Source of the DNA: Acephala macrosclerotiorum
Taxonomy: Eukaryota; Ascomycota; Leotiomycetes; Helotiales; Mollisiaceae
DNA length: 64,000 nucleotides
Direction of reading: 5' to 3'
NCBI GenBank assembly: GCA_014904845.1
Contig: MU119223.1
Span: forward strand, 62,001 to 126,000
The translations under genes were made by a program, and so were the position numbers. This document shows positions 34,194 to 46,126 of this stretch, piece after piece; the stretch's first letter is position 1, and every line of letters begins with the position of its first letter. A model generated the notes under the pieces. The model ran no database searches, was not told the origin of the DNA, and saw only the letters and a program-made list of their open reading frames with translations.

Positions 34194-35807
34194 ATGGCCG
34201 CCACAACTCTCTCAAACTCCTTCTCGGCAGGAGACAATGCCACGGCTATCATCATCCCTAGCAAGCCTAAAGCTCTCACAGTGTCGTACAAAGAGCTCTC
34301 CGCCGAAATCCTCTCGTTCCAGAAGAAGCTTGCAAAGCTCGGCGTTACACCGCAAGCTGCTGTCTCGATCGCTCTCCCCAATACCTACGAATTTATCGTT
34401 GCTTTCTTCGCCAGTGCATGGCAAAGAGGCATTGCAGCTCCCCTTAACTCGGCATATAAGCAGGAGGAGTTCGAGTTCTATATCGATGATCTAAGCTCTG
34501 CCGTTGCTCTCGTGCCTCAGGGTTCATATGCGAAGGATGGGCCTGCTGTACGAGCAGCGAGAAAATACCAAGCAGCCATTGCAGAATGCTACTGGAACGG
34601 ACATGAAGTGGTGTTAGATGTGAAGGAAGAGGGAAAACTTAAGGGAAAGGGAAACCAGAAGGTCGAAACGGCACAACCAGATGACATCGCCCTTGTTCTA
34701 CACACCAGTGGCACCACAGGACGCCCCAAGGCCGTGCCATTGACACACAGGAACCTAACCCGCACCATGAAGAACATCAAGGCTACATATGACCTATCAC
34801 CCGCCGATCGTACAATGCTAGTCATGCCCCTCTTCCATGTCCACGGTCTGCTAGCCGGTTTCCTCGCACCCCTCTACAGTGGCGGATCCGTCATTGTCCC
34901 TCTCAAATTCTCTGCTTCCGAGTTCTGGGACGACTTTATAACCCATGGTGCGAATTGGTACACAGCAGTACCCACAATCCATCAAATCCTCCTTAAGAAC
35001 CCACCTCCGCACACCAAGCCAAAGATCAGGTTTATCAGATCATGTTCCTCGCCCTTGTCACCAACAGTCTTCCACCAGCTAGAAGAAGCTTATAACGCTC
35101 CCGTCCTAGAAGCCTACGCCATGACCGAAGCCGCCCACCAAATGACTTCCAACCCCCTCCCCCCAGGAAAGCGCCAACCCGGATCCGTAGGTATCGGCCA
35201 AGGCGTCGAAGTCAAGATCCTCGACAAAGAAGGCAAAGAAGTGCCTCAAGGCTCAGAAGCAGAGATCTGCATCCGAGGAGAGAACGTCACAAAAGGCTAC
35301 TTGAACAATCCCGAAGCCAACAAGTCCTCATTCACGAAAGAAGGGTTCTTCCGAACTGGTGATCAGGGAAAGCAGGATAAGGATGGGTATGTGATCATCA
35401 CTGGTAGAATCAAGGAGTTGATTATCAAAGCTGGTGAGAATATCAGTCCTATCGAGCTAGACAACGTACTTGCGAGACATCCTAAGGTTGGAGAGGCGGT
35501 CAGCTTTGCTATTCCGGATGAAATGTTTGGACAGGAGGTTGCTGTTGCTGTTGTGCCGAAGCCTGGACAGCATATCACTGAGGATGAGTTGAAGAAGTGG
35601 GTTGCTGAGAAACTGGTTAAGTTCAAGGTGCCGAAAAAGGTATGTTGATTTCCTATCCACCTGGTTGCGGTGAAATTGGAAACGAGTGCTAACAATCACC
35701 AGGTCTACTTCACAGACAACATGCCCAAGACAGCCACAGGCAAGATCCAGCGCCGCATCGTAGCAGATACAATGATGAAGCAAGACGTGCCCAAAGCCAA
35801 GCTCTAA
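34194..35807 (+). CDS. PCS60: Peroxisomal acyl-CoA ligase, Pcs60/oxalyl-CoA synthetase type
   Basis: This is an adenylate-forming ligase. Yeast Pcs60 and plant AAE3 activate oxalate to oxalyl-CoA for its breakdown. Exons are 34194-35639 and 35703-35807, giving 516 aa. The AMP-binding motif LHTSGTTGRPKAVPLTHRNL lies near residue 168. Others are VMPLFHVHGLLAGFLAPLYS, YAMTEAAHQMTSNPLPPGKR, RTGDQGKQDKDGYVIITGRI and the catalytic-lysine motif MPKTATGKIQRRIV in exon 2. The C-terminus is AKL, a peroxisomal targeting signal type 1, consistent with Pcs60. Length fits the family. Exact acyl substrate cannot be proven from sequence; oxalate is the best guess from similarity. The gene looks intact. Confidence 0.88.
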
Positions 35808-36590
35808 ACACACCACCCAATCAGCTTGTAAGAAAAACGAGGACAGCAACCTGAAGCTGCAGTACATAGAAGCGTTGAATACTAAACACTAGATGAGCAA
35901 TGAAATAGAAGTAAATACCGCACCATGAAAATGCCATGTGTAAAGAACACAAATGATTGGTCACACCTCGCAAAGTTTCAATCTGCCACACGCGCGCTTT
36001 CAGCTCGGCACTTTCTCGCCTCCCGACTTAAAGGCGCTGTGCAGGAGAGGCTGAGCCTACCGCGTTGCACGACATCGAGGACCTTAAGCCACCTACGTGT
36101 GCTGAAACGGTGTGAAGGTTGTCACATGAGAATGTGGAAATCGGGATGCTTGTCGAGCTGGGATTTGGAACTCCACTATGGACATGGAATTTGATGTTGA
36201 GTTGCGCAGCAAGAGTTAGAAATAAAGAGTCTTGGTCAGATCACACAAGCGATCACAGGGCATATCACAAGGAACCAACTTCAATGTACAGGTCTTATGG
36301 AATTCGAGTGCTCCTCGTGTTCCTCCTTCATCTCATAACCTCCAAACACAAAAGGACGTCCCATCACTCCCCAGCTAGTTGCAATAAGTATGCAACTTCC
36401 AGCAAGATCGTGATATGGAAATTATGCAAGCACCTTCATACCATCCCCGGTGATCCCAATGAAGGTGCGACAAACGCTCAATGATGACTGGCTTCGTTTT
36501 GTTGAGTTGCTGTAATGGAAAAAGACAAGGAGAGCGTGGCAGATTAAGTCTAATGTAAGAACGGAAGAAAAACGCCGACGTCCCAATGCT
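35808..36590. other. Convergent intergenic region, no gene seen
   Basis: The 783 bp between two 3' ends contain only short frames of non-coding composition. I see no repeat. Confidence 0.5.
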
Positions 36591-38007
36591 TTACAACAAC
36601 ATCTGCAGAAGACCACCAATGACGGAGAGACCCATAAGACCCTCATTCACACCATAAGAAGCAGCCGCGCCCTTGGTGCTTGTGGCTGTCGAAGAGGATC
36701 CGGAGGTGGTGGATGAGCCGAGAGTGGTGGCATCAGCAGTCGTCTTGCAGATGAAGGTACCCTGAATAACCTTGCCAGATCCAGCCTCGGATTGGAAACC
36801 GCTGCAGTCAATTTGGGCAGTGGATTGAACGTTGAAACCACCCTTGACGTTGGTAAGAGCTGGGAGCTCAGGGCTAGATATCAGGTTAGAATTTGATACA
36901 AATAAGCTGTGCACTGTACTTACGTAGAGAAGTTTCCTGAGAAATCAATGGCACCTCCAACAGTGGTCAAAGCTGGGAAGCTGATGCCAGTAAGAGCGGT
37001 GTTGTTGGCGATTTGGTCGGCACCTCCAACAGTCTTAAGAAGAGGCATGGAGATGTTGGCGAGCTGGCCGTTAGCAACGAAAGCCAAAGATCCAGCACCA
37101 GTGGCGGTGCTGCCAACTGAGGTCAAGTTGGGTGCAGAAATGCTGGTCATGTAGTTTCCGTAGAATCCGAGGGATCCGTTAACAGTTGCCAATGAAGGAA
37201 TAGTAATTGTAGAGACATTTCTCAGGGTCATGTTGGCAGCCCAGATCAAGTTAGGGAATGAGACATCGAGAGAGTTGCCGTTGGAGTTGATGTTGACAAG
37301 AGATGTGACATTGGAAACCTGGGTGCTGAAGGTCTTCAGGCGGTTGTTGTTGTTGATCTGAAGGGTTGCAACAGTATCCAAGTTGATACCGTCGAGCGTG
37401 CTCAAGAATGTGTTCGAGATGGTCACGCTGGTTGCCTTGCTAACAGTGGATGGGAATGTAAGCGAAGACAGAGCTGGGAGAGCAGTCCAGGCAATGGTCC
37501 CGACGGAGGTCAAGTCGGTCATCGACAGGGTGGAGAGTAGAGTCAAGTTGTTGAGTGTGAAGGTACCTCCAATGGAACCAATTGATGTACTTGCCAAGCT
37601 CGTCAGACCGCCAGCGTTCTCGCAAGTCAGGTCACCGGTAATTTGGTCAGGGCCATCGATGCTGATAACACCGGAAGCAGCAGAGCTAATGACGATGCTG
37701 CCAGAGATGGTCGAGCAGGATGCGAGTGCTGTGGCGTCGGCTTGGGAGTTGATAGTTGCCGTGGCCTGAGTGCAGACGGCACTTGTGCTCTGGGCTAGAA
37801 AATGATGAAAATCAGTACCAAATCCTCTCTATTGCTAGTAGACCGCGCTGCAATCGTGTTCTGAGGACCGCACTCGCATCCTCCTCCCATTGATGCTTTC
37901 TAGGCTTCGCAGATGTGTAGTGTACTCCAAGAGAGGGATGTTGATGACTTACCAGCAACGGCGCTGATGACCGCGAAGGCGGGAACGATGAGCTTCTGGG
38001 CGAACAT
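36591..38007 (-). CDS. ECM33: GPI-anchored cell-wall protein, Ecm33/Sps2 family
   Basis: Ecm33-type proteins are GPI-anchored surface proteins needed for cell-wall integrity. Exons are complement 37953-38007, 36924-37794 and 36591-36873, giving 402 aa. The first exon encodes the signal peptide (MFAQKLIVPAFAVISAVA). The mature part has a receptor-L-like leucine-rich fold with repeated SLTFP, LTSVGT and SFPALTTVGG-type units and many N-glycosylation sites. DQITGDLTCENAGGLTSLAS is typical for the family. A Cys-containing segment (IDCSGFQSEAGSGKVIQGTF) is followed by a Ser/Thr-rich stalk. The end is hydrophobic (GLMGLSVIGGLLQMLL), as needed for GPI attachment. Intron phases agree. Placement of the ATG at 38007 is supported by the signal peptide. 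Confidence 0.9.
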
Positions 38008-40255
38008 CGTGATGATTATTATGCTTCAATGACTTCTTCAGTGTCAGCACAGCTCAATTGGATGATCTGATTCGGTGCCAGGAGAATCGACAAAGATAAA
38101 GTTGGAGAAGGAGGGTTGGGATTGATCGATGAATTGGATGAAAAGCCGCGCGGCGGATCTACTTTGATGCCAAACGAAGATATGATAGATCTCGTGTTTG
38201 TAACAGCGAGGAAGAAAGGAGTAGTGCCGCCAAATACGGCAGGCAGGGAGCAGGTGGTTGTGGGTGTTGGGGGATGAAACGTACGTACCCTTTTCTTGTC
38301 TTGTCGTGTTTGTTGATGAAGCAGGAACGGGCCCGGAATCTCGTCGCTTCCTTTATTGATCCTTTTCGAAAACAGGGAACCTTAACGACAGTGGTGAAGT
38401 GGAAAAGAGGAACACACGAGCGGAAGGGAAGCACGAACTTTTGAAGAAGAGTTTCAGAAAGAAGTGGCTTTGCGAGTCCAGTAGGAAAAGAGGAGGATGG
38501 GAGGGAGGCAGTCCAGTGCAGCTTAAGGGGAGGACTGGGTGGAGCAGGCCCGCAGCCACTAGTGGAAGAGCACGCTAAGCCAGAGCGAGCCCAACCAAGG
38601 TTTCCGCAGATTTGATGGGAGCGAAATAATCACAGACGAGCAGATGAGGGCAACAGATCACCAAATAATTTATGGAGCCACCGAGATGAGGCGCATGTGA
38701 TGGAGAGGCCTGATCACGATTGACGACTGTCCTCATTATTTGCCCATCGATCAATATCATACCGTATTCTCAAACCATTCAATTGAGCCTTTTCTACCGC
38801 AAAATCCGCACATTCTCCTCCCGACAATTCTCACCACTTACTTCTCTATAACCGTCCGTACACGTCCGCGTCCGCTCCAAAATGCCCGTTACGCCAAATT
38901 CGGCCACACTTCCTTGATATGAGTCCGTCGAGGCTGGCGCGCCATATCAAGATGCAAGTCCATGCACTATACCCCAACAGGCCTGGTAAGACGGGGGTCG
39001 CCAGCGCCAGGCCTCATTTGCCAGCCTGGACTGCCAGTCTTGGCTACAGAGCTTTTGGTGGATACCGGAAGAGTCGCGCGACTCACCAATACTTCGTAAT
39101 CCCCAAGGACATATCTGGAAAGGGGACGAGGACCCTGGTGCAAGACGGTGGGAGCAGAAGCTTGCAACCTCCAAAAAGGCCCATCATGAACGGGACATTG
39201 ACACCGACGCCGGCAGCTGCATACTCTTGCATACAAAGTGCGCACGTATGCAAAGGAGTTGATAGCTTCAGCAAATCGTAAACGATGGTGTATCTGCACG
39301 CGCAATCGCTCTGCTGGTCTTCTTGGTCAAAGTTCCGCATTAGAACATATTTAGCCAAGCGCGATGGGGGAGGCGTTCGTGTGTGACAATCATCCTAAAC
39401 TAACGCACAGTACTTTCCGGGCCTCCAGGGTCTCTCATTGGCAAATTCGACCATTTTCTCAGAACATTTCTTCGATATCGAAGCCACAACACGCTAAAAC
39501 ACGGGACATGTACTACGGGTCTAGTGGCTGGAGGTTACGAAGCCAAGCTTTGAGATCTGGATATTCAAATCGTGGTCTGGGTCAGTCGGCACAAGCAAAG
39601 TCGACAAAAATACACCACCGTGTCGTGGAGCTTTTCCTAGGAAATATTATTTGAGATGTCTTAAAAACTTTCATGCCATTATTCCGACGGATAAAAATAG
39701 TTCGATATCTCATTGCTGTCTCAACATCGCGTTTCGAAGTTGCTCTCCTACATATACCGTGTTGTGCCCCAGACTCATGGTCTGATGCTAAGCTTCGCCA
39801 CTTCTTCCAGAATTTGTACAGTGCCATGGGTGCAGGGAGGACGTTATCGATGACGATGTCTCTAGCAGCCCCATACGGAGGGTATTAATAGCCCATGTCT
39901 CTCGCTTGGGCATTTGACATTGCTTCAATTTAATATCCTTGACTTTGTAAGTTCTTCCAAGATATCCTTGAACAGGGGTTTGATTTCGAATAAATGCTTG
40001 ATATCAAGAGCCTCTTGTTCTTCGGACGACAAGAGTATATTGCAGACGTGGCCGAAGGTCTATTGGCGAAGGAGCATTTTCTCCGAACAACTTCAATGCC
40101 CCATAGCTTCACGTGATTCATTTTTGCTTTCCCAATCTTTGCCATTAGGTGGTTGAAGGAGTTTATGAGTTGCGGTATTCTCAGGACCGATCATTTCAGG
40201 CGGAAGAATCTGTAGGACGAACACTTCCTGCTAGCTTTATCGCAGCCCCAAACTT
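38008..40255. other. 2.25-kb region without a supported gene
   Basis: This is upstream of the Ecm33-type gene and downstream of the PTAR1-like gene. The first 700 bp are probably a long promoter and leader, with purine/pyrimidine-rich tracts. Frames of up to 120 codons occur on both strands around 38.9-39.4 kb, but overlap one another and show no motif. I cannot support a gene. Confidence 0.5.
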
Positions 40256-41284
40256 TTATACCCCAAAACCAGATTTCTGTTCGTACTTCAAACACCAGTC
40301 CCTCGCTTTTGTGAGAACTTTGTGACCTCCCGGAGATGCTTTTGATATATCCTCAATGGCGGCAGAGAACGCCACTCTATCAGCTTCTGTACCATAAGCT
40401 GCAACCAGAGTCCGCAAGAAAACCCAGACTGATTCATGCGTCCACTTGAAGGAAATTGTAAGGCGAAGAACATCTGTACAAACTGCAGAGCACATATTAC
40501 TCATATCTGAATCGCTAAGGTGTGCAGACTTAGAATGAGAGAGACCAAAAAGCAGAAAACTGAAGCCCGATGTGTCACCCGGGTGTCTCAGACACCAATT
40601 TTTGACAACCGTGATTATTTTGGGGAGCTCATTGACACTCGACGACTCCGTTGAGCACGTGTGAATAAGCCATCGCATATGAGACCAAGCATAGTAATTC
40701 TTTGGGTGTCTTTCTGCTGCCACCAATACCACGGATTCCAGATCTCTCACAATGTCAGGCTTCAAGTGAAGCGACGCAGACACTTCCAGGAGCCATCGCC
40801 GATGCCCCCAGAGAGTTGGCGACTTCGTGTGCCGATGCAGACGTGAAGTCAAGTAGCTGTCCACAAACAGGAGCTCTTTCTTCAGAGCTGCTTCAAGCTC
40901 AGCGTCAGGCCCATCTCGAAAGCGTTGGATCAGTCTCTTGCGTGTATTTGCAGCAGTCAAATGCTCAGGATCCATAAGCAAGATGACTGCTGTTGCATTC
41001 TGTAAGTCGAGGATCTTTTCCCCCGGACAGTCTCTCAAGTATCGGAGATGTATTTGTCGAGCAACAACGAAAGCCCGGATCAGCCCGGCTTTGGGAACCG
41101 CAATGTTGTTACCATCGACGAGGACATTGTCATCGGGCGGAAGTGGATGACTTTTTCCAAGAAACTCAATCTCGAGAACGGTCTCTGTTTCCCGACATAA
41201 CGCCTCGACAATATCGGTGTAAATTTTCTGGGCGCTTTCAGCAGATATGGATGAAGTTGTACCAGGATCAAGAGCTCTCGACAT
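40256..41284 (-). CDS. Protein prenyltransferase alpha-repeat protein (PTAR1-like)
   Basis: The protein is 342 aa from the ATG at 41284 (MSRALDPG). An upstream in-frame ATG at 41368 would add 28 residues. I prefer the shorter form because the added part looks unlike the family and it leaves a normal divergent promoter of 226 bp before GET1. Alpha-repeat motifs of the protein prenyltransferase alpha-subunit type are visible: SPTLWGHRRWLLEV near residue 180 and HPKNYYAWSHMRWLIH near 215, each with the W-x-x-R-x-W-type core. A further WTHESVWVFLRTLV lies near 300. The order fits PTAR1-like proteins rather than the true farnesyl- or geranylgeranyl-transferase alpha subunits. In animals PTAR1 pairs with RabGGTB; that role is inference here. 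No intron is needed. Confidence 0.75.
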   Translation of the reverse strand: MSRALDPGTTSSISAESAQKIYTDIVEALCRETETVLEIEFLGKSHPLPPDDNVLVDGNNIAVPKAGLIRAFVVARQIHLRYLRDCPGEKILDLQNATAVILLMDPEHLTAANTRKRLIQRFRDGPDAELEAALKKELLFVDSYLTSRLHRHTKSPTLWGHRRWLLEVSASLHLKPDIVRDLESVVLVAAERHPKNYYAWSHMRWLIHTCSTESSSVNELPKIITVVKNWCLRHPGDTSGFSFLLFGLSHSKSAHLSDSDMSNMCSAVCTDVLRLTISFKWTHESVWVFLRTLVAAYGTEADRVAFSAAIEDISKASPGGHKVLTKARDWCLKYEQKSGFGV

Positions 41285-41510
41285 TTTGAAGGAATATTGG
41301 TGGTTGGATAGCCAAGTTTGGATGAAAAGGTGAGCCTCGTCTAGCCTCGCGCTAGCGTAAACTGACACGAACCCTCTTCATCATCGCGTGAGGCTCAGAT
41401 AGAAATTCACGACATACCAGTCCAGCGATCTTCTTGGTATGCCCGGATATTCTAGCCATAATTGTAACGAAACGCCAGTGCTCCCGACTCGAACACTGTA
41501 ATCATCCAAA

Positions 41511-42250
41511 ATGCCTTCCATTCTCCTGACCGTCTTCTTACTCCAACTCGCCATCCACCTGGTGAACACGATCGGTGCTTCTACAATCAATAGCTTGGTA
41601 CCGTCTCCTCCATCGCCTTCTGAACATCTCGCTGACCTAAAATAGCTATGGACTCTTTATAATCGAATACTGCCCTCAAATTCGAAAGCGTCGGCTGAAC
41701 AAACAGAATTGAAAAGCAAGTTTATGAAGGCTAGGAAGGAGCTGAATGCTACGAGTAGTCAAGACGAGTTTGCGAAATGGGCAAAGCTGCGGAGACAGCA
41801 TGATAAATTGCTGGAGCAGCTGGAGAAGAATAGTAGGCACACTTTCCACTTTTGAAGGGACCTCGGGCTGACAGCACATAATCAGAATCTTCTACAGACA
41901 ACACCAAAACCACATTCGACAGCACGGTATCTACACTGCGATGGATAGGCACAAATGGGTTACGATTGTTCCTACAATTCTGGTACTCTAAGCAGGCCAT
42001 GTTCTGGATTCCGAAGGGTTGGGTTCCATACTACGCAGAGTGGCTACTTTCATTCCCACGAGCACCGTTAGGAAGCGTCAGCGTGCAAGCATGGGGCTTG
42101 GCATGCGGAGCGATCATTCTGCTTGTCAGCGATGCTGTTGTGGCCATCGTCGCATTGGCAGTAGGAGCAGGATCACAGAAGTCCGAGGAACAGCCAATGA
42201 AGGTGCCTAGCGAGAAGGCAGCACCAGCAAGCACGAAGAAGGAGCTGTAG
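41511..42250 (+). CDS. GET1: Get1/WRB, ER insertase for tail-anchored proteins
   Basis: Get1, with Get2, is the ER-membrane receptor for Get3 that inserts tail-anchored proteins. Exons are 41511-41597, 41646-41832 and 41886-42250, giving 212 aa. The first membrane helix is in exon 1 (ILLTVFLLQLAIHLVNTIGA). A cytosolic coiled coil follows (MKARKELNATSSQDEFAKWA, KLRRQHDKLLEQLEKN), the site that contacts Get3. Two more membrane segments lie near residues 110-135 (TLRWIGTNGLRLFLQFWYSK) and 160-185 (WGLACGAIILLVSDAVVAIV). Between them, FWIPKGWVPYYAEWLLSFPR is characteristic of fungal Get1. The lysine-rich tail is usual. All introns are about 50 nt and in phase. Confidence 0.92.
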
Positions 42251-42817
42251 TATAGTCAGAAGACCAAGGGATTATGAGGTATTGTCATTAACATTAAAAT
42301 AGTAAAATAGCAGACTTATGTCTCTCATCAAAAAGACGCAAAGGTCGCCATTGCTTCGAAAAGCTGCGATCCTGCAACACGAGTGAGATGACTCTTGGCA
42401 GAGTACTTGGGCTTGCTCTGGGCATTCTTTTTGACTCTGAGTGACCATGGGAGAGAGGATCGCCAAAGCTTCGAAAGTGCCACTGATATATGTGGTGACA
42501 AGTTTGTAGGAAAGGCTGAGATACAAGATTGATACCGAACATCTGTTCTCGTATGCAAACATAATTGAAATGGATCCAAAATATAAACCATTGTCCTGTG
42601 TTGCTCGGAACATTGAATTTTCGAAACTTGAAATGTTTTTGGAGCAGGCTTCAGAAAAATTTAGGATCGTTTTGAAGCTCGGATTGGAGCTTTACCTAAT
42701 CGGGATTGTCACGCTCTGACAAGGCTGCGCCATTGACCCCTGCGAGCCTCGATATCGCGAATCTGGCTTGTACATCAATCAGCCTTCGCAACTCTTGTCT
42801 ACATCAAGTCCGCCAAA
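42251..42817. other. Intergenic region, no gene seen
   Basis: This spacer lies between GET1 and the unknown membrane protein, both on the plus strand. A long frame that enters from 42706 has no ATG and is not needed once the intron at 42838 is recognised. Confidence 0.5.
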
Positions 42818-43938
42818 ATGGCGATTTCTTGGGGGACGTAAGTAAAAGGCTCTCGCTCTCAAGGACGCTGCTGACCCTCTTCTCTAGAATCAAGTCCCTT
42901 CTTTTATTCTTTGGCCCAATTCTCCTCCCCAAAGCAATTGCATACTACCGCTCCGTCCGAGCTGCACCCAGCATCCATGGCATGTCCATACGGCCAATAC
43001 CTCCCGCAGTCCAACGCGCTCTTCTAATCCTCTTCGTCATATCGCTATCGTTTCTCATTAAGACCTTCCCGACATTCTCTCCCGAAAACATATTCTCCGT
43101 AACGGGATCGCGACTTCAGATTCCCACCGATGTCCTCTTTACGCGCCTCTCTGGCCTCCGAACACACGGCCTTACACCGAATGATGAGATGCTGCGGAGT
43201 AAGATTGGCTCGCTAGAAGGACGACTACTATATTTCCGCTTCGGGCCTGACGTTCTGGCCGAATGCCAATTCTGCAATCCTGATGATCCAAATTCTTACT
43301 TCTACTACGCTATCCCTGGTGTATTGATACCGCACATCTTCAACCTCTGCGTTATTGCCCTTGTCACCAGCGGCCTCTTCACTGGGAAAGAGGGGGCGGT
43401 ATGGAGGACGACGGGCACAATTGCAGCAATAGCGGTTGCGATTATGGAGGTATATCTCGTCAGCAGTTACAATTACCAGGGAAATTCGAGAGCCACAAGA
43501 CTAGAGGACATCGACTTCTTCTTCTGGAAAATGCGAATATACCGAGGAGTTGCTCTCGCAGCACTAGACGGCCTTCTTGGATGGGTCCTATATCTTTCGA
43601 GTACCAACAGAGCATTCTTGACCCCGCCAAGCACAGCAGAAAGGATAGAGGTGTCAACCCGGATCCTGGATGTAGCGAGAAGCAAGATGAGCGCAACGGG
43701 AGTTTTACGAAATACAATTGTAAGGAACGATGCCTTGAGAGCCAGAAGTCAGGAATATTGGATCCAGGAAGGACAAGTGACAAGAGCTATTATGGAGGAA
43801 AGAGAAGTTGTGCAGAGTGTCCACAATGCCTTGGAGAACAGGATCAATATCGCGACCATCTCGGCGGATGCGGAGACATATGCGCAGAATATTATGGCGC
43901 CCTTGACTGGCACACATCAGGCCAATGGGACTACTTAG
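42818..43938 (+). CDS. Unknown multi-pass membrane protein
   Basis: Exons are 42818-42837 and 42888-43938, giving 356 aa. The tiny first exon (MAISWG plus two bases) is supported by a strong intron: GTAAGT donor, GCTGAC branch and CTCTAG acceptor. About five membrane segments are visible: IKSLLLFFGPILLPKAIAYY, ALLILFVISLSFLIKTFPTF, IPGVLIPHIFNLCVIALVTS, TTGTIAAIAVAIMEVYLVSS and GVALAALDGLLGWVLYLSST. A Cys-containing loop, LAECQFCNPDDPNSYFYYAI, precedes the third. The C-terminal 110 residues are soluble, charged and helical. I do not recognise the family, though it looks like a conserved ascomycete membrane protein. A function cannot be given. Confidence 0.75.
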
Positions 43939-44822
43939 ATCTATTTTACACTGCGCAAAGGATACCAAGGGAAAAGTTGGCTTTCTTCGGGCGATTGTGT
44001 ATTCACTGTTGACTGTTTCGCAATTATCCTTTGACCCTATCGACCAAAGAATGAGTGGAACGTCGGCCGGAGGTTGCAAGTGCATAGGCCCAAAATTTAA
44101 TTCTCTGTTTCTGCTATCTTCGAAGGGATTGCATACATGCTGAAATTAGTGTCAGTATGGAGTTTGGTGATTCAGATACCCCATATCATCTCAGCCATAG
44201 CTGTGGAATCAGCACCCTCTGTCATTGCTCTGATGCTGGGTGCAACAAGGGCAAGTGATGCTCACGTCTAGATTCGGCATTCAAGGCCAAGAAAGCATGG
44301 TCGCCAATCAAACCTTTCTTAGAAGAAACTTCACTTTCCCAGTGATCATTTCCTAGGATAAAGTCCAGCTACAGATAACAGACATTGCCAGTGGCCCCAT
44401 GTCAGATAATGATGTTCCTGGAATTAGCGCAGCCTTGTCGACGCTCTGGCGTGGTTTGCAGATCCTCGAGATATCGACGACAACCTTCCATTCACAGCTA
44501 GCATTTATCAAATTCGATCACTCTCTTTCTCCTAGAACAATAGAAAGTCCTTTCATTCTAAAAATAACGCATGCTCAGATTCAAATTGTTGGTAGTCTTC
44601 AAATTGATTTGCAAGTCCCAAGCCATAATGACATCGCTTTTCGCTTGTTCCGCAGCATGACGACACTCTTTTAAGGGGGAGCTACAGCACCGAAGAGCTC
44701 AAGTGACTTTGTGCTGTTGAGAAAAACCACCTTCCTCCCCTTTACCCAATCTCCTAACCCGCTTTTCAAACTCAGTTGCAGTTCCTCAAATTTTACTCTA
44801 TTTCTCAGCAACTCAATTCACA
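43939..44822. other. Intergenic region, no gene seen
   Basis: The 884 bp contain one or two unsupported frames. The last 100 bp are pyrimidine-rich and likely the promoter and leader of the mitochondrial helical protein. Confidence 0.5.
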
Positions 44823-46126
44823 ATGCTTGCCTCAAGAACAGCAACAAGAGCAGCTGCACGCTCAGTGCGAGCTCGAGCTCCATTACGTGCAAATGCGCAT
44901 CGATTCGTATCCACCGAACCCCAAGCCTCTTCAACCTCCTCTGCAGTTTCTGGCAACTCACAAGCCATAATCGGTGGTCTCGCAGGCGGGTCTCTCGTCT
45001 TCCTCGTTCGTTTCCCTTCCCTCTTCCCCTCAATCCCCTTCACCTTCCACTCTCAAGCATCAATAGCTTACCTTTTCCCCCACAGGCAGGATACGGCTAC
45101 TACTACACCTCCGGCGCAAAGTCCATGGTCAACGCCGCCAGTCCAACCAAAGCCGAACTAAACAAACTCACAAAAAGCCTCCAATCCTCCGCCCCCGAAC
45201 CCAACGAAGCCCTCAAATGGCTCCGCTCCACCGCAACCTCCTACTCCGCATTCATCCCGGGCGCAAAATCCTACGTCGACTCCGCATTCAACGGCCTCGA
45301 CAAAGTGCAATCCAAACACGGCGATGAAGTGGACAAGATCGTCAACGAAGCTTATAACGAGTTGAAGGAAGCAAGCAAATCAGGAGTCAGCATGCAAACT
45401 GCCACAAAAGCCTGGTCCATACTCGAAAACGCCATCACGGAACTCAGTTGTCTAGCTTCTGATTCCGCATCCGAAATCCTAGACAACCATCCACAACTCA
45501 AAGATAAAGTTGGCGGGAACCTAGACCAGTTAAAATCCATAGCCGATTCCTACGGGCCCGAAGCAAAGAAAGAGCTCGATCAGACATACAAGCAGATTAA
45601 GGATGTATTGAATGCTGGACTCGGCGCCGAATCTTTAGCTAAGATCAAGACACTAATCGAAGAGAAGACGGAGAAGATCAAGGGCATGGGAGACGAGGCT
45701 TGGGAGAAGGGAATAGAGCAAGCGAAGCCTTATTTAGAGAAGAATCCTGAGGTTAAGAAGGTTGTCGAAGAGAACGCTGAGAGCCTGAAGAAAGGGAACG
45801 TTAGCGAAGTCATGAAGAAGATTAGTGAAGCTCTTTACTCAAATAATTCCGAGGGTTTGAAGAGCTATATTAAGGATGCAGGGGAGAAAGCTAAGCAAAA
45901 GGGATCGGACTTTGGAATTGATTTGGAGAAATATGCTAAGATGATCCCCGGGGGAGAGGAGATATTGCCGAAGCTGAAGAAATTACAGGAAGTGGCGAGG
46001 GAGAGGGGGGATGATGCGGAGGGGGTTTTGAGGGGGGCGTATAAGGATGTTCAGGATGTTTTGCAGAAGAGGACTGCGGAGGTGGAGAAGTTGGCGGAGG
46101 AGGCGAAGAAGGATGCTAAGAAGTAG
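44823..46126 (+). CDS. Mitochondrial-type protein with long amphipathic helices
   Basis: Exons are 44823-45005 and 45086-46126, giving 407 aa. The N-terminus MLASRTATRAAARSVRARAP is Arg/Ala-rich and acid-free, so a mitochondrial presequence. One membrane helix follows near residues 47-67 (IIGGLAGGSLVFLAGYGYYY), formed across the intron. The remaining 330 residues are Lys/Glu/Ala-rich with repeating helical units of about 30-50 residues (for example LEKNPEVKKVVEENAESLKK, and LKKLQEVARERGDDAEGVLR). That resembles LEA or apolipoprotein-like amphipathic helices. Such a layout suggests an inner-membrane-anchored protein facing the intermembrane space. I do not recognise a named family. The long uninterrupted frame and coding-like composition make the gene itself secure. 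A frame open upstream to 44711 is not needed. Confidence 0.78.

Noticed and set aside
36909..37769. Plus-strand frames opposite the Ecm33-type gene
   Set aside because: They are shadows of a repeat-rich coding sequence with a signal peptide and GPI signal on the minus strand.
38919..39358. Overlapping frames of 75-120 codons on both strands
   Set aside because: They overlap one another and show no motif, so none can be preferred.
42706..42817. Extension of the unknown membrane protein to a 410-aa frame
   Set aside because: The frame has no ATG in this part, and a strong GTAAGT-CTCTAG intron places the start at 42818.
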